DNA of 64,000 nucleotides from Modicisalibacter luteus DSM 23508 (GCF_000378505.1 NZ_KB899993.1:1-64000), one strand, 5' to 3'; counted from the first letter of the stretch, positions 26,847-38,242 are shown. Made by a program: numbers and translations. The notes: a model not told the origin generated them from the sequence alone.

Positions 26847-28321
26847 ACGCTATGTCACCAGATACCGTGCCCAGCAACTATGGCCAAGCCGACATCGGCA
26901 TCGTTCATCTTGGTCTGGGGGCATTCCATCGCGCCCACCAGGCGGTCTATCTCGAGCAGCACCTGGCGCGTCACGGCGGTAGCAGCGGCTGGGGGATCAG
27001 CAGCGCCAACATCCGTTCCAACTGGCGGCTGGTCGAGCAGTTGCGCGCTCAGGGCCAGCGTTATCATGTCGCAGAGTACACCGACAGTGAGCATGTAACG
27101 CTTCGAGAGGTCGCGGCCATTCGCGAGACGCTGTATGCGGGCGAAGATGGCCCTGGTCGAGAAGCGCTGCTGGACCGTATGAGTGACCCCAAGGTGCGTA
27201 TCGTTACCCTGACGGTAACGGAGAAGGGCTATTATCTGAGTCCCGCCGAAGGCACTCTGATGGTCAACGATCCGGCCATCATTCACGACATCGAAAAGCC
27301 CGAATCGCCGTGCACTGCACCGGGCATGCTGGTCGAGGCCTTGGCTCGTCGACATAGGGCAGGGATTCCTGCATTCACTGTGCTTTCCTGTGACAACATG
27401 CCGGACAATGGCAAGCGCACCCGGCAAGCCGTAATTGATCTGGCGTGTCAGCGCGATGCGGCGTTGGCCGAATGGATCGCTACTGATGTCGCCTTTCCCA
27501 GCAGCATGGTGGATCGCATCGTTCCGGCCATGACCGAACAGGACTTTACTCGCCTTGCCGATCTGGGTATCGACGATGCCGCCGCGGTGGTCTGCGAGGC
27601 ATTCAGCCAATGGGTGGTCGAAGACGATTTCCCGCAGGGGCGTCCCGACTGGGAGCGTGACGGCGTCGAGATGGTCAACGACGTGGCTCCGTTCGAGGCG
27701 ATGAAGCTGCGTATGCTCAATGGCAGCCATTCGCTGCTGGCCTACCTGGGCGCGCTGGATGACGTCGAGACCGTGGCCGATGCTGTCAGCCGACATGACA
27801 TCGCCGCTTTGCTGAAACGCTACATGCAGGACGAGGCGGCACCGACATTGGCTATGCCACCCGGAACTGATCTTGAAACGTATGCCGAGCGTTTGCTGGC
27901 GCGTTTCGCCAATGACAGCCTACGACACCGCACCCATCAGATTGCCATGGACGGGTCGCAGAAGCTGCCGCAGCGCTGGCTCGCTGGAGCACAATCGCGG
28001 CTCGCCGCAGGCGGCGACATCGCTTGCACTGCCTTGGGTGTGGCGGCATGGATACGTTATACCCAAGGCCGCGATCTGCATGGACAGTTACACGCAGTCG
28101 ATGACCCCATGGCGGAGACGTTTGCCGAACTCCATCGTCGCCACGCCAACTCGGACGAAGCTCTGGTCGCGGCGTTTCTGGGACTGGAAGCTGTCTTTCC
28201 GAAAGCGCTGGCGCTGGATGGGCGATTTACCCAGCCTGTGCTGGCTGCTTACCGCTCGCTAACAGCGCGAGGCGTTGTCGCTACCTTGGATGATTTCGAT
28301 CAACTGGTTTCTAGGAGCTAA
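26843..28321 (+). CDS. uxuB: Fructuronate reductase / mannitol dehydrogenase family (UxuB)
   Basis: A 492-residue member of the long-chain mannitol dehydrogenase family. The N-terminal Rossmann segment is [19 protein letters not shown] (18-36 region). The catalytic domain contains [20 protein letters not shown] and [16 protein letters not shown] with the conserved Lys, Asn and His. It interconverts D-fructuronate and D-mannonate with NAD(H). The start is set by an ATGA overlap with dctM; ATG 26852, with GGGGGA at better spacing, is an alternative. It links the RspB-like step to the two mannonate dehydratases. Confidence 0.93.
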   Translation: MNAMSPDTVPSNYGQADIGIVHLGLGAFHRAHQAVYLEQHLARHGGSSGWGISSANIRSNWRLVEQLRAQGQRYHVAEYTDSEHVTLREVAAIRETLYAGEDGPGREALLDRMSDPKVRIVTLTVTEKGYYLSPAEGTLMVNDPAIIHDIEKPESPCTAPGMLVEALARRHRAGIPAFTVLSCDNMPDNGKRTRQAVIDLACQRDAALAEWIATDVAFPSSMVDRIVPAMTEQDFTRLADLGIDDAAAVVCEAFSQWVVEDDFPQGRPDWERDGVEMVNDVAPFEAMKLRMLNGSHSLLAYLGALDDVETVADAVSRHDIAALLKRYMQDEAAPTLAMPPGTDLETYAERLLARFANDSLRHRTHQIAMDGSQKLPQRWLAGAQSRLAAGGDIACTALGVAAWIRYTQGRDLHGQLHAVDDPMAETFAELHRRHANSDEALVAAFLGLEAVFPKALALDGRFTQPVLAAYRSLTARGVVATLDDFDQLVSRS

Positions 28322-28323
28322 GC

Positions 28324-29502
28324 ATGGAACAGACATGGCGCTGGTTCGGACCCGGCGATCCTATTACGTTGGGCGACATTCGCCAGACCGGTGCCTCAGG
28401 GATCGTCACTGCGTTGCACGACGTTCCCAACGGCCAGGTATGGCCCGTAGACGCCATTGCTGAGCGCAAGCGACTGATCGAGAATGCTGGCCTGAGCTGG
28501 TCCGTAGTCGAGAGCGTGCCGGTGCATGAGGATATCAAGCAGCGGCGGGGCGACTACGAGACCTATATCGCTCGCTACCAGCAGACGTTGCGCAATCTCG
28601 CCGAGTGCGGCATCGACGTGGTCTGCTACAACTTCATGCCGGTGCTTGACTGGACACGTACCGACCTGGCCTGGCCCTTGCCGGAAGGTGGCACGGCACT
28701 GCGTTTCGACCAGACTGCATTCGCCGCCTTCGACCTGTACCTGCTTGAGCGCCCCGGCTCCGAGCGAGAATACAGCGATACCGAAAAGACCAAGGCTCGG
28801 ACATATCTTGATGGCCTCGACGAATCAGCCCGTAATCAGCTGATCAACAACATCATTGCAGGCCTGCCCGGTGCTGAGGAGCATTACACCTTGGCGCGTT
28901 TTCGTGATGTGCTGGCTGACTATGAGTCGATCGACGCCGAGCGCCTGCGTGAAAATCTAGGGCATTTCCTGCGTGCCATTGTTCCGGTTGCCGAGGAGGC
29001 CGGTATTCGTCTGGCCATTCATCCTGACGATCCGCCTCGGCCACTGTTGGGCCTGCCGCGCGTGGTGTCCTCGCCAGAGGATGCCCAGTGGATTCTGGAT
29101 GCAGTCCCGAGTCCGGCCAACGGGCTGACTTTCTGTACGGGCTCGTATGGTGTCAGCGCAGACATCGATCTGGTGGCCATGGGGCAGCGTTTCGCCTCCC
29201 GAATCTACTTTGCTCACCTGCGCGCTACCCAGCGTGAGGCGAGCGATCAGAGGTCCTTCCACGAAGCGCAACATCTTGGCGGGGATGTGGACATGGTGTC
29301 AGTGGTCAAGCTGCTCGTGGACGAGGAGCGCCGCCGTGAGCGCGAGGGCGGGCCGCGGTTGCCGCTCCGGCCTGATCATGGCCACCATATCCTAGACGAC
29401 CAGCGGCGCAACACGCGCCCTGGCTATCCGCTTATCGGTCGTCTCAAGGGGTTGGCCGAGCTGCGTGGCGTCGAGACCGCCATTCGACGCCTGTCTTTGT
29501 AA
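28324..29502 (+). CDS. uxuA: Mannonate dehydratase UxuA
   Basis: A 392-residue TIM-barrel Fe/Mn dehydratase, unrelated in fold to ManD's enolase scaffold. The family start [10 protein letters not shown], the block [18 protein letters not shown], and the metal-binding residues in [23 protein letters not shown] and LRPDHGHH are all present. It dehydrates D-mannonate to 2-keto-3-deoxygluconate, which would then need KdgK and Eda from elsewhere. It starts 2 bases after the uxuB stop and is the last gene before a strong terminator. Confidence 0.97.
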   Translation: MEQTWRWFGPGDPITLGDIRQTGASGIVTALHDVPNGQVWPVDAIAERKRLIENAGLSWSVVESVPVHEDIKQRRGDYETYIARYQQTLRNLAECGIDVVCYNFMPVLDWTRTDLAWPLPEGGTALRFDQTAFAAFDLYLLERPGSEREYSDTEKTKARTYLDGLDESARNQLINNIIAGLPGAEEHYTLARFRDVLADYESIDAERLRENLGHFLRAIVPVAEEAGIRLAIHPDDPPRPLLGLPRVVSSPEDAQWILDAVPSPANGLTFCTGSYGVSADIDLVAMGQRFASRIYFAHLRATQREASDQRSFHEAQHLGGDVDMVSVVKLLVDEERRREREGGPRLPLRPDHGHHILDDQRRNTRPGYPLIGRLKGLAELRGVETAIRRLSL

Positions 29503-29538
29503 AACCGGGCATGAAACGCCAAGCAATTGCCTGTCTAC

Positions 29539-29574
29539 AAAAAACGCGCGGCCATCAAGCCGCGCGTTTTTTTG
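29539..29574. terminator. Bidirectional terminator between uxuA and metG
   Basis: AAAACGCGCGGC (29541-29552) pairs perfectly with GCCGCGCGTTTT (29559-29570), a 12-bp stem with a 6-base loop. A-runs before and T-runs after give U-tracts on both strands, serving the convergent transcripts. Confidence 0.93.
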
Positions 29575-29590
29575 TCTCAGAAAGCCTGTT

Positions 29591-31633
29591 TCAGGTCACA
29601 CGCTGGCCCGGCTCGGCGCCACTGTGTGGCTCCAATAGGTAGATGCCATTGCCGTCACCTGCGGCCAGCACCATGCCTTCAGAGACGCCAAAACGCATCT
29701 TGCGTGGTGCGAGGTTGGCTACCATCACCGTCAGGTGCCCTTCCAGCGCCTCCGGGGCGTAGGCCGAGCGGATGCCGGAAAACACCGTGCGAGTCTCGCC
29801 GCCCAAATCCAGGGTTAGCTTGAGCAATTTATCAGCACCCTCGACATACTCTGCCTTGGCAATACGTACGATACGCAGGTCCACCTTGGCAAAATCATCG
29901 AAGGCGATTTCGTCGGCAATGGGTGATTCGGCCAGCGGGCCTTTCGGGGTTTCCTTGAGTTTCTTTTCCACCGCGAGATCCTCCTTGGAGGCTTCGATCA
30001 TGGCATCGATCTTGTCGCGCTCGATGCGGGTCATCAGCGGCTTGAACTTATTGATCGCGTGGTTTTCCAGCACGTCGTGGCGGGTATGCCAGTCAAGACT
30101 CTCGAGATTCAGGAAGGCGCGCGCCTCATCGGCCATGGCCGGGACCACCGGGGCCAGGTAGACCATCAGCTGGCGGAACAGGTTGATGCCCACAGAGCAG
30201 ATCGCGAGTACTTCCTGCTCACGGCCATCCTGCTTGGCCAAGGCCCATGGTTCCTTGTCCGCAATGTAGGTATTGGCCTCATCCGCCAGCTCCATGATCT
30301 TGCGCATGGCGCGGCCGAACTCGCGGGCTTCTAAGTCGTCGGCAATCTCGTCACCCGCCGCGATGAAGCGGGCCAGCAATTCGGGCTCTGCCGAGGTTTC
30401 GGAAAGCTTGCCACCGCCGAGCTTCTTGACGAACCCGGCACAGCGGCTGGCAATGTTGACCACTTTACCGACCAGGTCCGAGTTCACGCGGTAGGCGAAG
30501 TCCTCCAGGTTCAGGTCGAGGTCATCGACCCGCGAAGTCAGCTTGGCCGCGAAGTAGTAACGCAAGTATTCCGGGTTCAGGTATTCGGCGTAAGTCCCGG
30601 CCTTGATGAAGGTGCCACGCGACTTGGACATCTTCGCGCCGTTGACGGTGACGAAGCCGTGGCAGTTGATGGCGGTCGGTGTGCGCAGGCCGGCACCTTC
30701 GAGCATTGCTGGCCAGAACAGGGCGTGGAAGTAGACGATATCCTTGCCGATGAAGTGGTACACCTCGGCGTCGGAATCCTTCCTCCAATAGCTGTCGAAG
30801 TCGATGCCTTCGCGCTCGCACAGGCTCTGGAAACTGGCCAGGTAACCGATGGGGGCGTCCAGCCACACATAGAAATACTTGCCCGGGGCGTCCGGAATCT
30901 CGAAGCCGAAGTAGGGGGCGTCGCGTGAGATATCCCACTCGTTCAGCCCGGCCTCGAACCACTCCTGCAGCTTGTTGGCAATCTGCGGCTGTACGTGGCC
31001 GGCACGGGTCCAGCGCTTCAGGAACTCCTCGAAGTCGGGCAGCTTGAAGAAGTAGTGTGTAGAGCTGCGGACTTCCGGGGTAGCCCCGCTGATCGCCGAG
31101 ACCGGGTCGATCAGCTCCGCAGGAGTATAGGTTGCGCCGCATGCCTCGCAATTGTCGCCGTACTGGTCCGGCGTCTTGCATTTCGGGCAGGTGCCTTTGA
31201 TGAAGCGATCGGCCAGGAACAGACCCTTGACCGGGTCGTACATCTGCTCGATGTCACGGGTCGAGATGTGGCCGGCATCGCGTAGCGCGGTATAGATGCG
31301 CTCGCTATGCAGGCGGTTCTCTTCCGAGTGGGTCGAGTGATAGTTGTCGAAAGCGACACCGAAGCGCGAGAAATCCGCCTGATGCTCCTGAGAGACGCGC
31401 TCGATCAGCTGCTCCGAGGTGATACCTTCCTGCTCGGCGCGTAGCATTATCGCGGTGCCATGGGCATCGTCGGCACACACGTAGTGACACTCGTTGCCGC
31501 GACTCTTCTGGAAGCGGACCCAGATATCGGTCTGGATATATTCCAGCAGGTGGCCCAGATGAATCGAGCCGTTGGCATAGGGCAGGGCACTGGTGACCAG
31601 GATCTTGCGCTTGGCGTTGGCGGTAGTGGGCAT
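29591..31633 (-). CDS. metG: Methionyl-tRNA synthetase
   Basis: A 680-residue class I synthetase. ATG 31633 is used because the product begins directly before [15 protein letters not shown]; the longer open frame adds 39 unrelated residues. The signature HLGH is at 25-28, the zinc knuckle is Cys149/152/162/165 (a single CxxC...CxxC), KMSKS is at 334-338, and a C-terminal EMAP/Trbp111 tRNA-binding domain spans about 575-680 ([23 protein letters not shown]). This last domain drives dimerisation in E. coli-type enzymes. Confidence 0.98.
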   Translation of the reverse strand: MPTTANAKRKILVTSALPYANGSIHLGHLLEYIQTDIWVRFQKSRGNECHYVCADDAHGTAIMLRAEQEGITSEQLIERVSQEHQADFSRFGVAFDNYHSTHSEENRLHSERIYTALRDAGHISTRDIEQMYDPVKGLFLADRFIKGTCPKCKTPDQYGDNCEACGATYTPAELIDPVSAISGATPEVRSSTHYFFKLPDFEEFLKRWTRAGHVQPQIANKLQEWFEAGLNEWDISRDAPYFGFEIPDAPGKYFYVWLDAPIGYLASFQSLCEREGIDFDSYWRKDSDAEVYHFIGKDIVYFHALFWPAMLEGAGLRTPTAINCHGFVTVNGAKMSKSRGTFIKAGTYAEYLNPEYLRYYFAAKLTSRVDDLDLNLEDFAYRVNSDLVGKVVNIASRCAGFVKKLGGGKLSETSAEPELLARFIAAGDEIADDLEAREFGRAMRKIMELADEANTYIADKEPWALAKQDGREQEVLAICSVGINLFRQLMVYLAPVVPAMADEARAFLNLESLDWHTRHDVLENHAINKFKPLMTRIERDKIDAMIEASKEDLAVEKKLKETPKGPLAESPIADEIAFDDFAKVDLRIVRIAKAEYVEGADKLLKLTLDLGGETRTVFSGIRSAYAPEALEGHLTVMVANLAPRKMRFGVSEGMVLAAGDGNGIYLLEPHSGAEPGQRVT

Positions 31634-31755
31634 GGCGGCTCTGTGACTGAAAGAAACGAAGAATTCGGGCGTCGACAAGGACGAAAAGGCGATTGTAGCC
31701 CGCTTGGCCGCTGGGTGCATCCGTGGGGCGGCCGCAAGCCCGCCCCACACATGGT

Positions 31756-32913
31756 TCAGCTCAAGCGCTGCATATAGTCCACGTAACCGAAGGTCTTGAC
31801 CGTGCGCACCTCGCGGCTCGTCTCGTCGACCCGGCAGATAGCCGGTAGACGGATACCATTGAAGGTGGTGGTCTTGACCATGGTGTAGTGGGCCATATCA
31901 GTGAACATCAGTCGGTCGCCGATTTCGAGTGGCTTGTCGAACGAGTAGTCGCCGATCACGTCACCGGCCAGGCAGGTAGTGCCGCCCAAGCGGTAGGTGT
32001 AGGCTTTCTCGTTCGGCTCGCCGGCGCCAATGATCTCGGGCCGGTAGGGCATTTCCAGCACGTCTGGCATATGTGCGGTGGCGGAGGTGTCGAGAATGGC
32101 GATAGGCCCGTCATTGTCGACGATATCCAGCACGCTGCACACTAAAAAGCCGGTGTTCAGGGCAATGGCTTCACCCGGTTCCAGATAAACTTCCAAGTGC
32201 GGATAGCGCGCCTTGAAATCACGGATTATCCGGACCAGCCGATCCATGTCGTAATCGGCACGGGTAATGTGATGACCGCCGCCAAAATTCACCCAGTGCA
32301 GGTTTGGCAAATACTGGCCGAACTTGGCTTCGAATACCTCGAGCGTGGCTTCCAGCGCGTCACTGTTCTGCTCGCAGAGCGTATGGAAGTGCAGCCCGTC
32401 CAGACCGTCCACAACGTCTGGGCTGACGTCCACAGCCCGGGTGCCGAGCCGTGAGCCTCGTGCACAGGGGTCATAGATGGCGACTTCGCCTGTGGAGTGC
32501 TCGGGGTTGACCCGTAGCCCGCAGGAAATCTGGCGTGGCGCCGCCGCAACCTTGTCACGAAAATGCTGCCACTGCCGCGGCGAGTTGAAGCTGATGTGGT
32601 CCGCATAGTGCAGCACCACGTCCATCTCCGGCTCGGTGAACGCCGGTGAATAGACGTGCACTTCGCCGCCGAAAGTTTCGGCGCCGAGGCGAGCTTCATC
32701 CTGCCCGCTGGAGGTCGTGCCCACCAGATACTGGCTCACCAGCGGAAAGGTGTCCCACATGGCGAAGCCTTTCAGGGCGAGCAGGATCTTCGCTCCACTA
32801 CGCTCCTGGACCGTCTTCAGGCGTTCCAGGTTACGGCGTAGCAGGGCGTCGTCGACCACGTAGGCCGGCGACGGGCAGGCGTTTATGTCGAAGGGGTATG
32901 TCGTCTCCGCCAT
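31756..32913 (-). CDS. nspC: Carboxynorspermidine/carboxyspermidine decarboxylase
   Basis: A 385-residue PLP enzyme of the alanine-racemase fold. It removes CO2 from carboxynorspermidine or carboxyspermidine, the last step of the alternative polyamine route. [14 protein letters not shown] holds the PLP lysine (about residue 47), and [20 protein letters not shown] and [11 protein letters not shown] are typical NspC blocks. ATG 32913 overlaps the stop of the upstream gene (TGATG); a GTG one codon earlier is possible. The partner dehydrogenase is directly upstream. Confidence 0.96.
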   Translation of the reverse strand: MAETTYPFDINACPSPAYVVDDALLRRNLERLKTVQERSGAKILLALKGFAMWDTFPLVSQYLVGTTSSGQDEARLGAETFGGEVHVYSPAFTEPEMDVVLHYADHISFNSPRQWQHFRDKVAAAPRQISCGLRVNPEHSTGEVAIYDPCARGSRLGTRAVDVSPDVVDGLDGLHFHTLCEQNSDALEATLEVFEAKFGQYLPNLHWVNFGGGHHITRADYDMDRLVRIIRDFKARYPHLEVYLEPGEAIALNTGFLVCSVLDIVDNDGPIAILDTSATAHMPDVLEMPYRPEIIGAGEPNEKAYTYRLGGTTCLAGDVIGDYSFDKPLEIGDRLMFTDMAHYTMVKTTTFNGIRLPAICRVDETSREVRTVKTFGYVDYMQRLS

Positions 32914-34118
32914 CACGAACCAGCCAGCGGATCATCGTTGGGGTCGAGCTCGACCATCTGCCACGGCAACCCCATGTCGCCGATGCGCTCCATGAACGGA
33001 TCCGGATCGAGCTGTTCGACGTTGAATACGCCTTCGCCTTTCCAGATGCCCTGCAGCATCAACATGGCACCCGTCACGGCGGGGACACCGGTGGTGTATG
33101 AGATCGCCTGGGACTTGACCTCCTGATAGCTGGCCTCGTGGTCGCAAATGTTGTAGATGTACACCTTGCGGCGCTTGCCGTCCTTGATGCCGTCGAGAAT
33201 CACGCCGATGTTGGTCTTGCCCTTGGTACGCGGGCCGAGCGACGCCGGGTCAGGCAGCACTGACTTGAGGAATTGCAGCGGCGAGATCTCGCAGCCGTTG
33301 ACGTTGATCGGCTCGATGCTGGTCATGCCGACATTTTCCAGCACCTTCAGGTGCGTGATGTACTTATCGGAGAAGGTCATCCAGAAGCGGATGCGCTCGA
33401 GCCCCTTGATGTTCTGGGACAGCGATTCGAGCTCTTCGTGATAGAGCAGGTAGATGTCTTTCTCGCCGATACCGTCAAAGTCGAAGGTGCGCTTCTCGGC
33501 TAGCGGCGCAGTTTCCTTCCATTCGCCCTTTTCCCAGTAGCGGCCATTCGCGGTGATCTCGCGAATGTTGATCTCTGGGTTGAAGTTGGTAGCGAACGGA
33601 TAGCCATGGTCGCCGCCATTGGCGTCCAGGATGTCGATACGGTGGATCTCGTCGAACAGGTTCTTCTGGCCGTAGGCGCAGTATATATTGGTCATGCCGG
33701 GGTCGAAGCCGCAGCCCAGCGTGGCCATGTTACCGGCCTTGGCGAAACGCTCCTGGAACGCCCACTGTTCCTTGTATTCGAACTTGGCTTCGTCCGGATG
33801 CTCGTAGTTGGCAGTGTCCAGGTAGGGCACGCCGGTGCGCAGACAGGCCTCCATGATGGTCAGGTCCTGATAGGGCAGGGCCACATGGATCAGTACATCA
33901 GGCTTGAAAGACTCGATCAGCGCGACCAGCGCCTCGACGTCATCGGCGTCGACCTGCGCCGTCTGGATGGGGCGGTCCAGTTGGTCGGCAATCGCCTTGC
34001 ACTTCGCTTCGTTGCGGCTGGCCAGACAAATTTCGTGGAACACCTCGGGGTGCTGCGCGCACTTGTGAGTCACGACACCACCGACGCCGCCGGCGCCAAT
34101 AATCAAGGCTTTGCTCAT
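32913..34118 (-). CDS. Carboxynorspermidine synthase (saccharopine dehydrogenase family)
   Basis: A 401-residue NADPH-dependent enzyme. The Rossmann motif is ALIIGAGGVGGVVTHKCAQH (4-23), followed by CLASRN and a saccharopine-dehydrogenase-like C-terminal domain (GYPFATNFNPEINIRE, TTGVPAVTGAMLML). In this family the Lys1-like members beside nspC condense aspartate semialdehyde with diaminopropane or putrescine to give carboxynorspermidine or carboxyspermidine. The four-residue overlap region with nspC (TGATG) shows tight coupling. Which diamine is used cannot be read from the sequence; saccharopine dehydrogenase proper is unlikely given the partner gene. Confidence 0.92.
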   Translation of the reverse strand: MSKALIIGAGGVGGVVTHKCAQHPEVFHEICLASRNEAKCKAIADQLDRPIQTAQVDADDVEALVALIESFKPDVLIHVALPYQDLTIMEACLRTGVPYLDTANYEHPDEAKFEYKEQWAFQERFAKAGNMATLGCGFDPGMTNIYCAYGQKNLFDEIHRIDILDANGGDHGYPFATNFNPEINIREITANGRYWEKGEWKETAPLAEKRTFDFDGIGEKDIYLLYHEELESLSQNIKGLERIRFWMTFSDKYITHLKVLENVGMTSIEPINVNGCEISPLQFLKSVLPDPASLGPRTKGKTNIGVILDGIKDGKRRKVYIYNICDHEASYQEVKSQAISYTTGVPAVTGAMLMLQGIWKGEGVFNVEQLDPDPFMERIGDMGLPWQMVELDPNDDPLAGS

Positions 34119-34484
34119 GCGTTCGCCTCCAGATCGGAAAGTTCAATAGTGGTCGAATCTAGGCTCTGCCCAGAACAGGCTCGTTTGCCGATTGCTCAGA
34201 CACAGCCTAGTCGGTAATGAACAACGAGCGCATCCCCGGCCCGGTGTCACTCCGTCATGGCCTCACCCGGCCCCGAGGAGCCTGGCAAGAGGGCGCCGAT
34301 AATGGCCAACTCCAGGGCAGGGCTCAAGTCTTTTTCACTAACAATGTAAACATACCTCGTTGAGATGCGATGACACGGCGCTATCTGACAAACCAAGGCT
34401 TGGTTCTAGCGCGTGCAGCATCGCCAAAAAGGCTAGAAACGACCCTGTCCCTCTGTTGCGACAAGCCTTTTGATTCCCGGTACC
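34119..34484. other. Divergent intergenic region of about 365 bp
   Basis: It lies between the minus-strand polyamine pair and polB on the plus strand. I see no gene or clear terminator. It must hold the promoters of both units. A LexA box would be expected if polB is SOS-controlled as in E. coli, but I did not find a CTGT-N8-ACAG match by eye. Confidence 0.4.
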
Positions 34485-36875
34485 ATGGCCGATAACTCTC
34501 TCCAACGAATTATCACTGTGCAACAAGGCTTTGTGCTGACCCGTCATTGGCAAGACACCCCTGAGGGCACCGTAGTGTCGTTTTGGCTGGCGACGGATGC
34601 CGGCCCGCGCTACGTCAGCCTCCCTGTGCAGAGTTCTGTGACGTTCATTCCCGCCGATCAGCGAATGCAGGCCGAGAGGCTGCTCCAGAGTGAGCAAGGT
34701 GTCGAGCTTCGCCCGTTGGATCTCTGCGACTTCGATCATCGCCCGGTGCTTGGCCTGTATTGTCGTCAGTATCGCCAGCTGATGAATCTGCAGCGGCGCC
34801 TGCGTGAAGCGGGTATCGAGGCGTACGAGGCCGATGTTCGCCCGCCGGAGCGCTACTTGATGGAGCGTTTCATTACCGCGCCGGTTGTCTTCACTGGTCG
34901 AGAGACAGCGGACGATGGGTTAGTCGAGGCGCAACTCAAGCCTGCACCGAACTACCGCCCCCGGCTGACACTGGTCTCGTTGGACATCGAGACCAGTGAG
35001 CGTGGCGAGCTGTATTCCATCGCACTGGAGGGCTGCGGTCAGCGCCAAGTCTATATGTTGGGACCTTCGAATGGGCTGGGCGAGGAAACGCTCGGCTTTA
35101 CCCTGGAATATTGCGAGAGTCGCGAGACCTTGCTGCGGCGGCTCAACGGTTGGATGGCACGTCACGATCCTGACGCGATCATTGGCTGGAACGTTGTGCA
35201 GTTCGACCTGCGCATCCTTCAGCGCCATGCCGAAACGTTAGGTGTGCCGCTACTGCTGGGGCGGAATGGCGAGCCCATGGAATGGCGAGCGCATGGCAGC
35301 AATGCCAACCACTTCTTTGCATCCATGCCGGGGCGCCTGATCATCGATGGTATCGAAGCGTTGCGTTCGGCGACCTGGAGCTTCACGTCGTTCAGCCTGG
35401 AGAACGTCGCGCAAACGCTGCTGGGCGAGGGCAAGGCCATCGATAACCCTTACCAGCGCATGGACGACATCAAGCGCATGTTCGCTGAGGACAAGCCGGC
35501 GCTGGCCCGTTATAACCTCAAGGACTGCGAACTGGTCACCCGCATCTTCGAAAAAACCGCTCTGATCGACTTTCTGCTCGAGCGAGCCTCTGTGACCGGT
35601 CTGCCCGCCGATCGCAGTGGCGGCTCGGTGGCGGCATTCTCGCACCTCTACTTGCCGCGCATGCATCGGCTCGGCTTCGTCGCTCCCAGTCTGGGGACGC
35701 AGGGAGGCGAGAACAGCCCCGGCGGCTTTGTCATGGACTCGCGGCCCGGTCTCTATGACTCGGTACTGGTACTGGATTACAAGAGCCTCTATCCCTCGAT
35801 CATTCGCACGTTTCTGATCGACCCGGTCGGGCTGGTGCAGGGGCTTGGCGAGCCGAAAGACGATACGGTGCCCGGCTTTCGCGGCGCGCGTTTTTCACGC
35901 ACGCGCCATGCATTGCCCGACATGGTGGAACGGGTGTGGCAGGGCCGTGAGGCGGCCAAGCGCGAAGGTAACGTGCCACTGGCCCAGGCACTCAAGATCA
36001 TCATGAACTCCTTCTACGGCGTGCTGGGTGCCCGTGGTTGCCGCTTCTTCGACCCACGCCTGTCGTCATCAATTACCCTGCGCGGCCATGACATCATGAA
36101 GCGCACACGCGAGCTGATCGAAGCCGAGGGTTATACCGTTATCTATGGTGATACCGATTCAACATTCGTGTGGTTAGGCCGAGAGCATGGCGAGGACGAG
36201 GCTGCACGCATCGGTCAGACCTTGGTCAAGAACGTCAATCGCTGGTGGCAAGCGTTTCTTCAGCAGGAGTACGGCTTGACGAGTGCCCTGGAGCTGCAGC
36301 TCGAGACGCATTTCCGGCGCTTTCTGATGCCGACCATTCGCGGGGCCGAAGCGGGCAGCAAGAAGCGTTATGCCGGGCTGGTGCGGGAACCCGACGGAAG
36401 CGACCGATTGGCCTTCAAGGGGTTGGAGGCTGTGCGTGCTGACTGGTCACCGCTGGCCAAAATGTTCCAGCAAGAACTCTATCGGCTCGTTTTTCTGAAT
36501 GAACCCTACCGAGACTTCGTGCGCGACTACGTCAGTCGCACTTTGGCCGGGGAGTACGACGAGCGGTTGATCTATCGCAAGCGCCTGCGTCGCAAGCTCA
36601 CCGATTACCAGCGCAATGTGCCGCCTCATGTACGGGCGGCCCGGCTGGCCGATGAGCACAACACCCGGTTGGGTCGGCCTCGTCAGTATCAGAATGGCGG
36701 CTGGATCAGCTACGTGATCACGATGGCCGGGCCAGAGCCACTGGAAGTCCAACGCTCTCCCATCGATTACCAGCACTACCTGACTCGCCAGTTGCAGCCG
36801 GTGGCCGATGCGATCCTGCCGTTCGTCGGTGATACCTTCGACTCTCTGATCGACCGTCAACTTGGCCTATTTTAG
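34485..36875 (+). CDS. polB: DNA polymerase II (family B)
   Basis: A 796-residue repair/translesion polymerase. The N-terminus [20 protein letters not shown] (15-34) matches E. coli Pol II closely. The exonuclease motifs are [11 protein letters not shown] (Asp167, Glu169), [10 protein letters not shown] and [13 protein letters not shown]. The polymerase motifs are DYKSLYPS (431-438), [12 protein letters not shown] and YGDTDS (554-559), all intact, so both proofreading and synthesis should work. ATG 34485 is preferred over an in-frame TTG five codons upstream. It is monocistronic by spacing. Confidence 0.97.
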   Translation: MADNSLQRIITVQQGFVLTRHWQDTPEGTVVSFWLATDAGPRYVSLPVQSSVTFIPADQRMQAERLLQSEQGVELRPLDLCDFDHRPVLGLYCRQYRQLMNLQRRLREAGIEAYEADVRPPERYLMERFITAPVVFTGRETADDGLVEAQLKPAPNYRPRLTLVSLDIETSERGELYSIALEGCGQRQVYMLGPSNGLGEETLGFTLEYCESRETLLRRLNGWMARHDPDAIIGWNVVQFDLRILQRHAETLGVPLLLGRNGEPMEWRAHGSNANHFFASMPGRLIIDGIEALRSATWSFTSFSLENVAQTLLGEGKAIDNPYQRMDDIKRMFAEDKPALARYNLKDCELVTRIFEKTALIDFLLERASVTGLPADRSGGSVAAFSHLYLPRMHRLGFVAPSLGTQGGENSPGGFVMDSRPGLYDSVLVLDYKSLYPSIIRTFLIDPVGLVQGLGEPKDDTVPGFRGARFSRTRHALPDMVERVWQGREAAKREGNVPLAQALKIIMNSFYGVLGARGCRFFDPRLSSSITLRGHDIMKRTRELIEAEGYTVIYGDTDSTFVWLGREHGEDEAARIGQTLVKNVNRWWQAFLQQEYGLTSALELQLETHFRRFLMPTIRGAEAGSKKRYAGLVREPDGSDRLAFKGLEAVRADWSPLAKMFQQELYRLVFLNEPYRDFVRDYVSRTLAGEYDERLIYRKRLRRKLTDYQRNVPPHVRAARLADEHNTRLGRPRQYQNGGWISYVITMAGPEPLEVQRSPIDYQHYLTRQLQPVADAILPFVGDTFDSLIDRQLGLF

Positions 36876-36932
36876 CGAGACCGGATCGTGACTGAACTAC
36901 GCTAATCCTGATTTATCAACCGGGAGAAAAGC

Positions 36933-37475
36933 ATGGATATGATCTTTTTCGATAGCTGGCAGGCAGTGTGGCGCACCGGAATTCTCGGCATGCTCGCCTA
37001 TGCAAGCCTGGTTGTGTTGCTGCGAATCTCGGGGCGGCGCACGCTGTCGAAAATGAATGCTTTCGATCTGGTGGTTACCGTCGCGCTGGGTTCGACGCTA
37101 GCTTCGGTCATCCTCAGCAAGAGCGTGACTCTTAGCCAAGGCGTGGTGGCATTTGCGCTACTGATCGGCATGCAATTCATCGTGACCTGGACCAGTGTGC
37201 GTGTGCCTTGGGTGCGCCAAATCGTCACGGGTGAGCCTGCGCTGCTGTTCTATCAAGGGCAATGTTTGCCGACGGCGCTAAAGCGGGCGCGAGTCACTGA
37301 AGAGGAGATACGAGCTGCGGTAAGATCCAACGGCATGGCCTCAATGGATGAGGCCCACGCCGTGGTGCTGGAGACCGATGGCTCGTTCAGTGTGGTTCCG
37401 CAGGGCACAAGCGGTGAAGCGTCGAGCCTGTCCGATGTGGTGCGCCCTGGGCGCTATGACAGGCCGAACGGATAA
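36933..37475 (+). CDS. DUF421 (YetF-like) membrane protein
   Basis: A 180-residue protein with three N-terminal membrane helices (about 14-32, 42-60 and 66-85) and a cytoplasmic domain. GRRTLSKMNAFDLVVTVALGS (33-53 region) and GEPALLFYQGQCL are the conserved DUF421 blocks; the C-terminal part contains ARVTEEEIRAAVRSNGM. The family is common in Bacillus spores (YetF, YrbG) and in many Proteobacteria, with no settled function. GGGAG precedes ATG 36933. The stop overlaps the next ATG (TAATG), so it is coupled to a hydrolase. Confidence 0.9.
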   Translation: MDMIFFDSWQAVWRTGILGMLAYASLVVLLRISGRRTLSKMNAFDLVVTVALGSTLASVILSKSVTLSQGVVAFALLIGMQFIVTWTSVRVPWVRQIVTGEPALLFYQGQCLPTALKRARVTEEEIRAAVRSNGMASMDEAHAVVLETDGSFSVVPQGTSGEASSLSDVVRPGRYDRPNG

Positions 37476-38242
37476 TGACGAGCAAGCACTGGATCGAAGC
37501 GTGCGGACAGCGCTTGTTCTATCGCAGCGCCGTTGGCCAGCCATCGCAGGATCGGGTGTCGGTCGTACTCGTGCATGGGCTGGGTGTATCCAGCCGATAT
37601 TTTCTGCCGATCATGGAACATCTGGCCACGTCATTTGACGTTTACGCACCGGACCTGCCAGGGCACGGACACAGTCCGGGCAAGGGGCAAATGCAATCCA
37701 TTGAGGCGTTGGCCCAGGTATTACTGGGCTGGCTGAAAGTGATGCAACTTGAGCGGGTCGTATTGGTCGGGCAGTCGCTGGGCTGCCAAGTGGCGGTCGA
37801 GGCGGCGTCCTATGAGCCGGACCGTATTGAGCGGCTGGTACTCATCGGTCCGACAATGGACCCGGCAAAGCGTAGCCTGCATGCGCAGTTACCGCGTTTC
37901 ATGGCCGATATCCCCTTCGAACGGCTGGCCTTGATCCCGGTGGTAGCGCGGGATTACCTACGGATGGGCTGGCGGGCCGTGCCTGAGTTGCAGGCCATGT
38001 TTGCGTATCGCATCGAGGACAAGCTGCCGTTGCTGAACCAACCCCTGTTGCTGGTGCGCGGCGAGTTCGACCCCGTTGCTCCGCGGCGCTGGCTGGACGA
38101 AGCGGCGCGCCTGCATAGCACTGCCCAGGTAGAAACGATTTCTGGCTGGGGGCATGCCGTGCAGTTCAGCGCCCCCGGGCGCGTCGCGGAAATCATGCGA
38201 GCGTTCCTGACGCCACAAAATACCGAATTTCAGGCTCGGTAG
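37475..38242 (+). CDS. Alpha/beta hydrolase
   Basis: A 255-residue alpha/beta-hydrolase-fold protein. The oxyanion segment is VLVHGLGVSSRYF, the nucleophile elbow is VGQSLGCQVAV (Ser near residue 107), Asp is in RGEFDPVAP and His in SGWGHAVQFS, giving a complete Ser-Asp-His triad. The substrate is unknown (ester, lactone or similar). It is translationally coupled to the DUF421 gene, and its last 13 bases overlap the end of the convergent thiI gene. Confidence 0.88.
   Translation: MTSKHWIEACGQRLFYRSAVGQPSQDRVSVVLVHGLGVSSRYFLPIMEHLATSFDVYAPDLPGHGHSPGKGQMQSIEALAQVLLGWLKVMQLERVVLVGQSLGCQVAVEAASYEPDRIERLVLIGPTMDPAKRSLHAQLPRFMADIPFERLALIPVVARDYLRMGWRAVPELQAMFAYRIEDKLPLLNQPLLLVRGEFDPVAPRRWLDEAARLHSTAQVETISGWGHAVQFSAPGRVAEIMRAFLTPQNTEFQAR

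Noticed and set aside
26855-27796. 313-codon open frame on the minus strand
   Set aside because: It lies wholly opposite uxuB and has no domain or ribosome site.
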